Part shown: positions 17,207 to 26,039 of the stretch, piece by piece
How positions within the stretch are numbered: the stretch's first letter is position 1
How the letters are laid out: every line of letters starts with the position of its first letter
Source of the DNA: an uncultured Coriobacteriaceae bacterium
Lineage (GTDB): Bacteria > Actinomycetota > Coriobacteriia > Coriobacteriales > UMGS124
Length of the DNA: 40,226 bases
Assembly: GCA_900539345.1 (NCBI GenBank)
Contig: UQBS01000025.1
Coordinates: forward strand, 1 to 40,226
Reading direction: 5' to 3'
Position numbers and translations under genes: made by a program
Notes under the pieces: model-generated
The model's database searches: none
What the model was told of the DNA's origin: nothing
What the model saw: the letters and a program-made list of their open reading frames with translations, nothing else

Positions 17207-17440
17207 ATGAATCCCCAGACCGTGGCCGTGCTCATCGTGCTCGCGGCCCTTTTGTTCCTTGCCCTGCGCGCACTCAAGCGCGGCACTGACAAGGGTCATT
17301 GCACTGGATGCAACGAGCAAGGTTGCAGCGGGCATCCTCAAGATGGTGCCTGTCCCTCTGTGAGCAAGGCGCTCGACGACATCGACCGCAAACTCGGCCC
17401 CCGCACGGAGCACGTTGTGCGTCCTGGTGAGAAAGAGTAG
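17207..17440 (+). CDS. Small FeoB-associated Cys-rich membrane protein
   Basis: The 77-residue product has an N-terminal membrane helix (about residues 4-20, VAVLIVLAALLFLALRAL), a basic turn (KRGTDKG), then a Cys cluster HCTGCNEQGC and a further Cys in GACPSVSKAL. This matches the FeoB-associated Cys-rich membrane protein family that follows feoB in many Gram-positive bacteria. The cysteines may bind iron or an Fe-S cluster; this is family inference. ATG 17207 has a TTGGAGGG site at 17195-17202. The gene begins 101 bp after feoB, beyond a terminator-like hairpin. Confidence 0.85.
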   Translation: MNPQTVAVLIVLAALLFLALRALKRGTDKGHCTGCNEQGCSGHPQDGACPSVSKALDDIDRKLGPRTEHVVRPGEKE

Positions 17441-17563
17441 AGCGACAGCGCCGATGCACCTGCGGCAACCCTTCGGTAACATTCATATGTCAAAGTAGGC
17501 TGGCGATACATATGCGTGCTTGGACGTGCGTACAAGCCGCCGGATGGAAGGAGTTGCCGCGCT

Positions 17564-18946
17564 ATGGTCGAGGCGAATGATATGGGCTTTGATGAGGCGA
17601 AGGCCAGCATGCTCCACGAGGACATCGAGTTCGTGCTCCGTACCGTCGAAGAGCGCGACGTGCACTTCATACAGTTTTGGTTTACCGACACGCTCGGCAA
17701 CCTCAAGTCGTTTGCCGCGACTTCAGGCGAGCTTGACGACGCGCTTGAAGAGGGTCTCGGTTTCGATGGCTCGAGCGTAGCCGGCTTCTCGCCTGTCGAG
17801 GAGTCGGACTGCGTGGCGGTCCCCGACCCCTCGACGTTTCAGATCCTGCCGTGGCGCCCCCAGGAAAAGGGTGCCGCGCGCATGTTCTGCGACATCAAGA
17901 CCCCCAACGGCGAGCCTTTTGAGGGCGATACGCGAGCCGTGCTGCGCCGGGTGTGCGACGAGGCCTACGATCGCGGCATGGTTTGCAGTCTGAGCCCCGC
18001 CATCGAGCACTTCTACTTCAAGGACTCCAAGGGCGTCGAGCCCCTCGACTGCGGCGGGTACTTCGACAGCATGCCGCTCGACTCGGGCAACGACCTGCGT
18101 CGTGAGAGTGTCCTCATGCTCGAGCGCATGGGCATCCCGGTGGAGTACTCCCACCATGAGAACGCCCCTTCCCAGCATGAGATCCACCTGCGCTATGCCG
18201 ATGCCTGCTCGATGGCCGACGCCGTCATGACGCATCGTCTTGTGGTGAAGCAGGTGGCCCAGTCGCATGGGTGCTATGCGTCGTTCATGCCCAAGCCCTG
18301 CGCGGCCTATGACGGTTCGGGCATGCACCTGCACATCGCGCTGCACAACCTCGACGGTGTGAACCTTTTCTACGATCCGCACGACCCGGATGGCTATCAG
18401 CTCTCGCAGACCGCAAAGTACTTCCTGGCTGGCCTTTTGCGCTATGCGCCTGAGTACACGCTGCTCACCAACCAGTATGTCAACTCCTACAAGCGCTTTG
18501 TCAGCGGTTTCGACGCCCCGCTCTATGTGACTTGGGCGCCGGCCAACCGTTCCGCCCTTGTGCGCGTGCCCCATTACAAGGCGGGCAAGGTGCTGTCCTC
18601 GCGCCTTGACCTGCGCAGCCCCGACCCGGCCTGCAACCCGTACCTGGCCTTTGCCGGCGTGTTTGCCGCCGGTCTGCGCGGCCTTGAGGATATGCTGCCG
18701 CTGCCTGCCGCCCTGCCGCAGAACGTTGCGAAGATGAGTGAGGCTGAGTTGAGCGAGATGGGCATCAAGCGTCTTCCCTCCACTTTGGGCGAGGCCATCG
18801 AGAACTTCGAGTCTTCCGAGCTCATGCGCAAGGTTCTTGGCGAGCACGTCTTCGACTACATCGTTGCCCAGAAGAAGGCTGAGTGGGCAGAGTACTGCTC
18901 GCATGTTGGGGCTTGGGAGCTCGGACGCTACCTGCCCATGCTCTAA
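17564..18946 (+). CDS. glnA: Type I glutamine synthetase (alpha-type, no adenylylation site)
   Basis: This enzyme makes glutamine from glutamate, ammonia and ATP and forms dodecamers in the cytoplasm. The 460-residue sequence has the family motifs GFDGSSVAGF (canonical GFDGSS), GSGMHLHIAL in the ATP site, and NRSALVRVP/SRLDLRSPDPACNPY near the C-terminus. The segment that carries the adenylylated Tyr in beta-type enzymes (NLYDLP) reads NVAKMS here, so covalent control by GlnE is not expected; this is the GSI-alpha form. ATG 17564 has AAGGAG at 17548-17553; ATG 17582 is an alternative. The 124-bp upstream region holds two CATATG boxes 25 bp apart (17484, 17509), whose role is unknown. Confidence 0.95.
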   Translation: MVEANDMGFDEAKASMLHEDIEFVLRTVEERDVHFIQFWFTDTLGNLKSFAATSGELDDALEEGLGFDGSSVAGFSPVEESDCVAVPDPSTFQILPWRPQEKGAARMFCDIKTPNGEPFEGDTRAVLRRVCDEAYDRGMVCSLSPAIEHFYFKDSKGVEPLDCGGYFDSMPLDSGNDLRRESVLMLERMGIPVEYSHHENAPSQHEIHLRYADACSMADAVMTHRLVVKQVAQSHGCYASFMPKPCAAYDGSGMHLHIALHNLDGVNLFYDPHDPDGYQLSQTAKYFLAGLLRYAPEYTLLTNQYVNSYKRFVSGFDAPLYVTWAPANRSALVRVPHYKAGKVLSSRLDLRSPDPACNPYLAFAGVFAAGLRGLEDMLPLPAALPQNVAKMSEAELSEMGIKRLPSTLGEAIENFESSELMRKVLGEHVFDYIVAQKKAEWAEYCSHVGAWELGRYLPML

Positions 18947-18982
18947 ACGACGACACGCGTTGAAAAGGGGAGAGGAAGGGTC

Positions 18983-19462
18983 TTGGACAAGATTGCAAGC
19001 TTTACGGTAAACCATGAGGACCTTGAGCCTGGCATTTACGTCTCGCGCAAGGATCGCATCGGCGCCGAGTGCATCACCACGTTCGACGTGCGCATCACGC
19101 AGCCTAATGACGAGCCTGTCATGGGTACGGGTGAGGTCCACACGATTGAGCACCTCGGCGCGACGTTTTTGCGCAACGACCCCGAGTGGCGAGAGCGCAC
19201 GGTGTACTTCGGGCCCATGGGTTGCCGTACGGGCTTCTATGTCATCTTTGCCGGCGACCTTGAGAGCAAAGACGTTGTCGATGTGCTCACGCGCATGTTT
19301 GAATTTGTGCGCGATTTCGAGGGGGACATCCCCGGTGCCGCCCCGCGTGACTGTGGCAACTGGCGTGACCAGAACATCGACTTTGCCCATTGGTATGCCA
19401 GGAGGTTCCTGGAAAACACGCTGTACCGCATCGACGATGCGCACATGAACTACCCCGCGTAA
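18983..19462 (+). CDS. luxS: S-ribosylhomocysteine lyase LuxS
   Basis: LuxS cleaves S-ribosylhomocysteine to homocysteine and DPD, the precursor of autoinducer-2, within the activated methyl cycle. The 159 residues match the family length. The metal ligands are His53 and His57 in EVHTIEH and Cys124 in PRDCGNW; the catalytic Cys is Cys81 in GPMGCRTGFY. The start is TTG 18983, preceded by GAGAGGAAGGG; it gives the expected MDKIASFTVNHEDL opening. It follows glnA by 36 nt on the same strand and ends at a strong terminator, so the two are likely one unit. No pfs/mtn gene is nearby. Confidence 0.96.
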   Translation: MDKIASFTVNHEDLEPGIYVSRKDRIGAECITTFDVRITQPNDEPVMGTGEVHTIEHLGATFLRNDPEWRERTVYFGPMGCRTGFYVIFAGDLESKDVVDVLTRMFEFVRDFEGDIPGAAPRDCGNWRDQNIDFAHWYARRFLENTLYRIDDAHMNYPA

Positions 19463-19476
19463 AGAATGACGCTATG

Positions 19477-19513
19477 GGGCCGCATCGCGTTTGAGGCGCG
19501 GTGCGGCCCTTTT
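19477..19513 (+). terminator. Rho-independent terminator after luxS
   Basis: A GGGCCGCA-TCGCG / CGCGG-TGCGGCCC stem of about 13 bp with a short loop is followed by TTTTG. It ends the glnA-luxS unit. Confidence 0.88.
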
Positions 19514-19545
19514 GTGTTTCTGCCTCCATCGCTCCTTGTCGTTTC

Positions 19546-19587
19546 AAAAAGAGGCGCCCACCTGGCTTTGTGCCGGACGGGCGCCTC
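19546..19587 (-). terminator. Rho-independent terminator after gltD (minus strand)
   Basis: GAGGCGCCC 19551-19559 pairs perfectly with GGGCGCCTC 19579-19587. On the minus strand the stem is followed by TTTTT (complement of 19546-19550). It ends the gltB-gltD transcript, about 43 nt after the gltD stop. Confidence 0.85.
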
Positions 19588-19629
19588 TCGTTTGCAGGCT
19601 TTTTGGCTTGCTTGTATGTGCTTCGGACG

Positions 19630-21090
19630 TTAGCGGGTCTTGAGCCAGACATCGACATCAGCAGCGCAGCGCATGCCTTCGTCGATGGCGTTGACGACGA
19701 GACTTGCGCCGTGGCGCGCATCTCCACAGACGAAGAAGCCGTCGCGACCGGCCACCTTGAACATGTCGGGGCCGCTTTGTGCAATGCAGACAGGCAGGCG
19801 CCTTGCCCCGTTTGTCATCGCGATTCCCAGTGCGCCGAACGCTTCGGGCTCAGGGCCGGCAAAGCCGCGTGCCACCAGCACGAGGTCTGCCGGGATAAGG
19901 CGCTGTGTTCCTGCAACGGGCTGAGGCTTGCCGCCCTCCCAGCGAACCTCGCACACCTTGAGCTGGCGGGCATGGCCCTGCTCGTCAGTGATGACTTCGA
20001 GGGTGTTCGTGGACCACTGGCGCGGGTCTTCACCTTGCTTGGCTGCCGCCTCGAGCTGGCCGTAGTCGCTCGTGTACACGTCGGGCCAGCACGGCCAAGG
20101 GTTGGACTCTTGGCGCACGGGCGATGGTGCGGGGTGATACTGCAGCTGTGTAACGCTCTTGGCCCCCTGCCTGAGTGCTGTGGCCAGGCAGTCGGTGCCC
20201 GTGTCGCCGCCTCCCACGACGACGACGTCAAGGCCACGGGCGTCGATTGACGGGGCTGTGCCGTCGAGGACAGCCTTTGTGGCGTCCGTGAGGTAGTCAA
20301 GTGCAAGCGTGACGCCCTGGGCCTGTGCGCCGGGGACATCGAGCGCGCGTGCCTTTCTGGCTCCCGTGGTAACGACGATGGCATCGAAATCCCCGGTAAT
20401 CTCAGAGCTGGCCTGGGTCTCGAGCAGAACGCGGCACCCGGCTTCTTCCAGCAGGGCAACGCGGCGCATGATGACGTCTTTGGGCAGCTTCATGCAGGGG
20501 ATGCCGTACATGAGCAGGCCGCCCGGGCGGTCCGCGCTCTCAAAGACGGTGACGTCATGGCCGGCCTGGGTGAGCTGCCAGGCGCAGGCCAAGCCCGCGG
20601 GTCCCGAACCCACAACGGCGACGCGCTTGCCGGTTTTGACGCGGGGAACGGGGGCCTTGACCCACCCCTTTTCGAAGGCGTGCTCCACAATGGCGCGCTC
20701 GTTGTCTCGGATGCAGGTGGGGTCGTCGTGCAGGCCCAGGTTGCATGCCTTTTCGCACAGCGCCGGGCACACGCGCCCCGTGAACTCGGGGAAGGGGTTT
20801 GTAAGCGTCAGGCGCTCATAGGCCTGTTGCCAAAGCCCGCGCCACACGAGGTCGTTCCACTCGGGGATGAGGTTGTGCAAGGGGCAGCCCGAAAGGGCCC
20901 GAGAGGCGCCGAAGGCTATTCCCGACTGGCAAAACGCCACGCCGCAGCCCATGCAGCGACCGGCCTGCTTGCGCTGGGTGTCGTCGTCGTTGGGCACGGC
21001 AATGTCGTTCCAGTCGGCGAGGCGGTTGAGGCAGGGCCGTGTGGCGTGGTCGAGGCGCTCCTGTGTGAGAAATCCACCAATCTGTCCCAT
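19630..21090 (-). CDS. gltD: Glutamate synthase small subunit (NADPH-dependent)
   Basis: The beta subunit of glutamate synthase takes electrons from NAD(P)H through FAD and two Fe-S clusters and passes them to GltB. The 486-residue protein has the N-terminal Cys cluster CMGCGVAFC (46-54) and a second set CPALCEKAC, then a FAD Rossmann motif VVGSGPAGLACA and an NAD(P)-binding motif VVVGGGDTGTDC. The length and order are those of the family. ATG 21090 follows AGGAGAGACG, 9 nt after the gltB stop, so the two are co-translated. It pairs with glnA to form the GS-GOGAT ammonia assimilation cycle. Confidence 0.96.
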   Translation of the reverse strand: MGQIGGFLTQERLDHATRPCLNRLADWNDIAVPNDDDTQRKQAGRCMGCGVAFCQSGIAFGASRALSGCPLHNLIPEWNDLVWRGLWQQAYERLTLTNPFPEFTGRVCPALCEKACNLGLHDDPTCIRDNERAIVEHAFEKGWVKAPVPRVKTGKRVAVVGSGPAGLACAWQLTQAGHDVTVFESADRPGGLLMYGIPCMKLPKDVIMRRVALLEEAGCRVLLETQASSEITGDFDAIVVTTGARKARALDVPGAQAQGVTLALDYLTDATKAVLDGTAPSIDARGLDVVVVGGGDTGTDCLATALRQGAKSVTQLQYHPAPSPVRQESNPWPCWPDVYTSDYGQLEAAAKQGEDPRQWSTNTLEVITDEQGHARQLKVCEVRWEGGKPQPVAGTQRLIPADLVLVARGFAGPEPEAFGALGIAMTNGARRLPVCIAQSGPDMFKVAGRDGFFVCGDARHGASLVVNAIDEGMRCAADVDVWLKTR

Positions 21091-21099
21091 CGTCTCTCC

Positions 21100-24000
21100 T
21101 TATGCCTGGTTGCCGGTCATGACCGCGAAGGCGTCGCGCAGCGCGTCGTCATGCGTCTTGCCTTGGTCTTCTTCGTTTGCAATGAGCGTGAGCATCCGGT
21201 TGTAATCGGTCGGAATGACCTTCTTGAAGCGGTGCTGCACGTTTTCAAACTGGTAAAGCATCTTGATGGCGCGCGGCGAGTTCGTCGCCTTGACATGGTT
21301 GGTCATGAGGGTGCGAATCTGCATGATCTCCTCGGGGGAGGGCGCCTCGATGGTCACCATGTCGTGGTTGGTGCAATCGTCGAGCGTTTCGAACTCGTCA
21401 TAGACGTAGGCGACGCCGCCGCTCATGCCTGCTGCGAAGTTGAGGCCCACGGGACCCAAGATGAGCACGACGCCTCCGGTCATGTACTCGCAGCCATGGT
21501 TGCCCACGCCTTCGACCACGAGCGTCGCGCCGGAGTTGCGGACCGCAAACCTCTGTCCCGCCATGCCGTTGACATAGCCGCATCCTGCGGTGGCGCCATA
21601 AAACGCAACGTTGCCGATGACCATGTTCTCGTCGAACTGGATGGGGGTCGCGGGGTCGGGATGCACGGCGAGCGTTCCTCCCGACAGGCCCTTGCCGAAG
21701 TAGTCGTTGGCGTCGCCGCAGATGTTGAGCTCGATGCCTGCGGGCAAGAATGCCCCGAAGCTCTGGCCGCCTGACCCGGAGCAATCGATGCGAATGGAGC
21801 CCGCGGGCAACCCCTCCGGGTAGGCCTTCGTCACCGTGGCACCCAGCATCGTTCCCACGCAGCGGTTGACGTTGGTGATGTCGGCGTGGAAGCGGGTGGG
21901 CGCGAGACTGTCGCGCGTCGTCTGGGTGAGCGGCACGAAAAGCGTTGCGTCGAGGGTCTTGCCAAGCTTGTGGTTGAACGCCATCGCTGGGTCGAAGTGG
22001 GGCGTGTCCGCGCCAGGGATGTTTGCGCCGAAGACGAGCTCGGGTTTGGCGAGCACGGTAGAAAGGTCGAGCGTGTTGGCCTTCCAGTTGCCGGGGATCT
22101 CGATCTGGTGCAGCAGTTCCACATGGCCCACCATGTCGTCGAGCTTGCGGAAGCCCAGGCGAGCCATGATGCCCCTGAGCTCTTCTGCGACGAAGAGCAT
22201 GAAGTTCACGACGTACTCAGGCTTGCCGGTGAAGCGGGCGCGCAGGTGCTCGTTTTGCGTGGCGACGCCCACCGGGCAGGTGTCCTGATGGCAGTCGCGC
22301 TGCATGAGGCAACCCAGGGCAATGAGCGGCGCGGTGGCAAAGCCGAACTCCTCGGCGCCCAAAAGGCATGCGATGGCCACGTCGCGGCCCGTGAGGAGCT
22401 TGCCGTCAGCCTCAAGCATGACGCGCGAACGCAGGCCGTTCTGCAAAAGCGTCTGCTGGGTCTCGGAAAGGCCCAGCTCAAGCGGTAGACCGGCGTGGTA
22501 GACAGAGTTGCGCGGCGCGGCACCGGTGCCTCCGTCGTGACCGGAGATGAGAATCTTGTCGGCTCCGCCCTTGGCCACGCCGGTGGCGATGGTGCCCACG
22601 CCCGTTTCGCTCACGAGCTTGACCGAGATGTCGGCCGCGGGATTGGCGTTCTTGAGGTCGAAGATGAGCTCGGCCAGGTCCTCGATGGAGTAGATGTCGT
22701 GGTGCGGCGGCGGCGAGATAAGGCTGACGCCCGGCGTCGAGCGACGCGTCTTGGCAATCCAGGGGTACACCTTCTTGCCGGGCAAGTGGCCGCCCTCGCC
22801 GGGCTTTGCGCCCTGGGCGAGCTTGATCTGAATCTCGCGGGCCGTGGAGAGGTAGCGGCTCGTCACGCCGAACCTGCCCGAGGCCACCTGCTTGATGGCC
22901 GAAAGTGCCGTGTCGCCGCTGGCCAGCGGCACCTCGCGCACGATGTCTTCGCCGCCCTCGCCTGTGTTGGAGAAGCCGTGCAGGCGGTTCATGGCGATGG
23001 CGAGCGCCTCGTGGGCCTCCTTGGAGATGGAACCGTAGCTCATTGCGCCCGTCTTGAAGCGCTTTACGATCTCGCTGGCCGGCTCGACTTCGTCAAGGGG
23101 CACGGGCGTGCAGGTGCGCGTGTCAAAGTCGAGCAGGTTGCGCAGCACGACGGCGCGACCAGGGCGGTTGACGATGGAGCTGTAGGCGTCCCAGGCCTCC
23201 TGGGAGCCCGTGCGGGTGGCCGTTTGCAGCGCAAAGATGGTCGTGGGGTCGATGAGGTGGTCTTCCTTGCCCGGCCTCCAGGCCGTCTCGCCCGAGTCGG
23301 GGAGCTGGTCGGGCACGGCGCTGGCCGCAATGGCCAGGGCACGGTCGTACTTTTCATTTGCCTCGCGCGCAAGTTCGTCAAAGCTCAGGCCTGCAATGCG
23401 GCTGACTGTGCCGGTGAAGCAGTCACGCACGACGTCCTCGGCGATGCCGACCGCCTCAAAGATCTGCGCGGAATGGTAGCCCTGGATGGTGGAGATGCCC
23501 ATCTTCGACATGATGGACACGATGCCTGCCGTCACGGCCTTGTCGAAGTTGGCGATTGCCTCGTTTTCAGGCAGGGTGACGAGACCCTTGCGCACGGCGT
23601 CGCGCACCTGGGCGTGGGCGAGGTAGGGGTACACGGCGCTTGCCGAGTAGCCCACAAGCATGGCAAAGTCATGCGTGCTCACGGCGTCGCCTGTCTCAAC
23701 CACCAGGTCGGTGCGGGTGCGCACGCCCTTGCGGATGAGATGGTGATGCACGCGGCCCAAGGCCAGAAGGCTCGGCACCGGCACCTCGCCGGTCGTGACC
23801 CTGTCGGAGAGCACCAGTATGTTGCAACCTGCCTCCACGGCTTCAAACGCCTGCTCGGCAAGGGCGTCGAGGGCCTCGCGAAGTCCCTGCTCGCCATGGG
23901 CGCGCGGATAGGCGCAGCGCAGCCTTGCGACCTTGAACCCCGTCTTCTTGATGGAGCAGATACGCTCGAACATCTCTCGGTCGATGATGGGGGCTTCCAG

Positions 24001-25737
24001 GCGGATGCGGCGGCAGTTGGCGCTGGTATCCTCGAGCGCGTTGCCGTGGTTGCCGAGGTAGGAGATGGTCGAGGTCACGATCTTCTCGCACAGGGCGTCG
24101 ATGGGAGGGTTGGTGACCTGGGCGAACAGCTGCTTGAAGTAGCTGTAGAGCTTGCGGGGCTGCTCGGAGAGCACGGCAAGCGGCGAGTCGACGCCCATGG
24201 AGACGAGGGGCTCGTGGGCATTGCTCGCCATGGGGGCGATCTGCGACACGACGTCCTCGTAGCACACCCCATAGCGGTTTGAGATGCTGGCAAGCGTCTC
24301 ACCTGCGAGGACCTCGAGTTCGGGGAACTCCTGGCCTGCGCCTTCGGTGTCATACCCCTCGGGCAGCGGAAGGCTTGCCGCGCGAATCATGTTCTTCTGG
24401 ATCCACTCGTGCCAGGGACGCTGCGAAGCCATGTCCTCCTTGATCTCGTCGTCCCACACGACGCGTCCCTGCGCTGGGTCCACAAGAAGCATCTGTCCGG
24501 GCATGAGGCCACCCTTGAGCAGCACGTTTTGTGGCGGAATGTCGAGCACGCCCGTCTCGGAGGCCAGGATCAGGCGGTCGTCGCGGGTGAGCGTGTAGCG
24601 GGCGGGGCGCAGTCCATTGCGGTCGAGCACGGCACCCATGCGCACACCGTCGGTGAACGCGATTGCGGCCGGGCCGTCCCACGGCTCCATAAGGCACGAC
24701 TGGTAGGAGTCGAAGTCATGGCGGCGGGCGCTGAGCGAGTCGTTGTTGTCCCAGGGTTCAGGCACGAGCATGCTCATGGCACGCGGCAGGCTGCGCCCGT
24801 TCATGTACAGGAACTCCGCCACGTTGTCCAGGATTGCCGAGTCAGAGCCCTCACGGTCGATGATGGGCAGCACTCGGTCGAGGCGGGGAATGATGGGGGA
24901 GTACAGGTCGGCTTCTCGGGCGCGGATCCAGTTGACGTTGCCGCGCAGCGTGTTGATCTCGCCGTTGTGCACGATGTAGCGTTGGGGATGCGCGCGTTCC
25001 CAGGAGGGCGTGGTGTTTGTGGAGTAGCGCGAGTGGACCAAGGCGATGGCCGTCTCGACCGTTGCGTCGGAAAGGTCCAGGTAAAACGTCCTGAGCTGGC
25101 TGGCAAGCAGCATGCCCTTGTACACGATGACGCGAGCGCTCATTGAGCAGACGTAGAAGACGTCCTTTTGCGGCATGCCCATGCCCTGGGCGCGCTTCTC
25201 AATGGAGCGGCGTGCGATATAGAGGGCCCGTTCGAACTCCATGCCGCGCTCAACCGTGCCGGGCCGCACCATGAAGGCCTGCCAGATGCGCGGCTGACAG
25301 GCCTGTGCCGTCGCACCCAGGTCGTGTGCATCGACGGGCACCTCGCGCCAAAAGAGCACGGGGAGGCCGTTTTCAGAGCAGCACTGCTCTACGAGCGTGC
25401 GGGCCTGCTCGAACAGATTCTCGTCGCGCGGCAGGAACAGCATGGCGACGCCGTAGTCGCCCTCGTCGGGCAGAAGGCGGCCGCACTTCTGGGCTTCCTT
25501 GCGGAAGAACCTGTGCGGCACCTGGAAGAGGATGCCTGCTCCGTCACCCGTGTTCGACTCCAGGCCCGCGCCGCCTCGATGGTCCATGTTGAGAAGCACC
25601 GACAAGGCGTCGCTGAGCATCTGATGGGTGCGAACGCCCTTGACGTTTGCCAGCGCGCCGATGCCGCATGCATCGTGCTCGAACTCCGGGCGATACAGTC
25701 CCCATGCCTCGGGCGGCAGGGTGGCGGATGCGTTCAT
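21100..25737 (-). CDS. gltB: Glutamate synthase large subunit
   Basis: The alpha subunit of glutamate synthase transfers the glutamine amide to 2-oxoglutarate to give two glutamates. The 1545-residue product has the N-terminal class II amidotransferase domain with the nucleophile Cys24 in HDACGIGALANVKG (a 23-residue propeptide would be removed), a central domain, the FMN synthase domain (GHDGGTGAAPRNSVYHAG), the Fe-S cluster cysteines (CLMQRDCHQDTCPVG) and the C-terminal right-handed beta-helix with GxGxG repeats. The start is ATG 25737, 5 nt after GGAGG; a TTG four codons upstream overlaps that ribosome site and is rejected. It is the first gene of gltB-gltD and is divergent from a GlnR-like regulator. 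Confidence 0.97.
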   Translation of the reverse strand: MNASATLPPEAWGLYRPEFEHDACGIGALANVKGVRTHQMLSDALSVLLNMDHRGGAGLESNTGDGAGILFQVPHRFFRKEAQKCGRLLPDEGDYGVAMLFLPRDENLFEQARTLVEQCCSENGLPVLFWREVPVDAHDLGATAQACQPRIWQAFMVRPGTVERGMEFERALYIARRSIEKRAQGMGMPQKDVFYVCSMSARVIVYKGMLLASQLRTFYLDLSDATVETAIALVHSRYSTNTTPSWERAHPQRYIVHNGEINTLRGNVNWIRAREADLYSPIIPRLDRVLPIIDREGSDSAILDNVAEFLYMNGRSLPRAMSMLVPEPWDNNDSLSARRHDFDSYQSCLMEPWDGPAAIAFTDGVRMGAVLDRNGLRPARYTLTRDDRLILASETGVLDIPPQNVLLKGGLMPGQMLLVDPAQGRVVWDDEIKEDMASQRPWHEWIQKNMIRAASLPLPEGYDTEGAGQEFPELEVLAGETLASISNRYGVCYEDVVSQIAPMASNAHEPLVSMGVDSPLAVLSEQPRKLYSYFKQLFAQVTNPPIDALCEKIVTSTISYLGNHGNALEDTSANCRRIRLEAPIIDREMFERICSIKKTGFKVARLRCAYPRAHGEQGLREALDALAEQAFEAVEAGCNILVLSDRVTTGEVPVPSLLALGRVHHHLIRKGVRTRTDLVVETGDAVSTHDFAMLVGYSASAVYPYLAHAQVRDAVRKGLVTLPENEAIANFDKAVTAGIVSIMSKMGISTIQGYHSAQIFEAVGIAEDVVRDCFTGTVSRIAGLSFDELAREANEKYDRALAIAASAVPDQLPDSGETAWRPGKEDHLIDPTTIFALQTATRTGSQEAWDAYSSIVNRPGRAVVLRNLLDFDTRTCTPVPLDEVEPASEIVKRFKTGAMSYGSISKEAHEALAIAMNRLHGFSNTGEGGEDIVREVPLASGDTALSAIKQVASGRFGVTSRYLSTAREIQIKLAQGAKPGEGGHLPGKKVYPWIAKTRRSTPGVSLISPPPHHDIYSIEDLAELIFDLKNANPAADISVKLVSETGVGTIATGVAKGGADKILISGHDGGTGAAPRNSVYHAGLPLELGLSETQQTLLQNGLRSRVMLEADGKLLTGRDVAIACLLGAEEFGFATAPLIALGCLMQRDCHQDTCPVGVATQNEHLRARFTGKPEYVVNFMLFVAEELRGIMARLGFRKLDDMVGHVELLHQIEIPGNWKANTLDLSTVLAKPELVFGANIPGADTPHFDPAMAFNHKLGKTLDATLFVPLTQTTRDSLAPTRFHADITNVNRCVGTMLGATVTKAYPEGLPAGSIRIDCSGSGGQSFGAFLPAGIELNICGDANDYFGKGLSGGTLAVHPDPATPIQFDENMVIGNVAFYGATAGCGYVNGMAGQRFAVRNSGATLVVEGVGNHGCEYMTGGVVLILGPVGLNFAAGMSGGVAYVYDEFETLDDCTNHDMVTIEAPSPEEIMQIRTLMTNHVKATNSPRAIKMLYQFENVQHRFKKVIPTDYNRMLTLIANEEDQGKTHDDALRDAFAVMTGNQA

Positions 25738-26039
25738 ACAAACCTCCAACGAACGTGCATGATGAGCGTCCCTATTCCCCTGTGGTCGAAGAGAAGGGAA
25801 TCGGGACAGACCAATGACATATTGAACTGTCCGCTTAGAATGTTTCGAAAGCGAAAATGCCGCTCCAGTTTGTTAAAACGTAACAATGGTGTCAGGTAAC
25901 TCACATGGCTGTGATGAAACAACGAGGTTTGATTTGCCCAACAATTGAAATGGTTCTGCAACACATCTTTTTTAATCTCTGCAATAATGATTGATTGGAA
26001 AAGATTGCTTTTCTGGGTTCGTTTTTATGGGAGGTTGAG
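25738..26039. promoter_or_regulatory. Divergent control region gltB / GlnR-like regulator, with palindromes
   Basis: This 302-bp non-coding region is AT-rich relative to its surroundings. It contains the inverted repeat TTGTTA-AAACG-TAACAA (25870-25886), close to the Bacillus TnrA/GlnR box TGTNA-N7-TNACA but with a 5-bp spacer. A second palindrome, TCACA-TGGC-TGTGA, is at 25901-25914, and GTAAC occurs twice (25880, 25896). Near gltB, a leader stem CCCTATTCCC 25770-25779 / GGGAATCGGG 25796-25805 has one mismatch. No clear -35/-10 pair can be fixed on either strand. Confidence 0.5.

Noticed and set aside
22495..24282. A 595-codon open frame antisense to gltB, and a similar one at 20557-21774
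   Set aside because: Shadow frames of gltB and gltD; no ribosome site and no recognisable domain.
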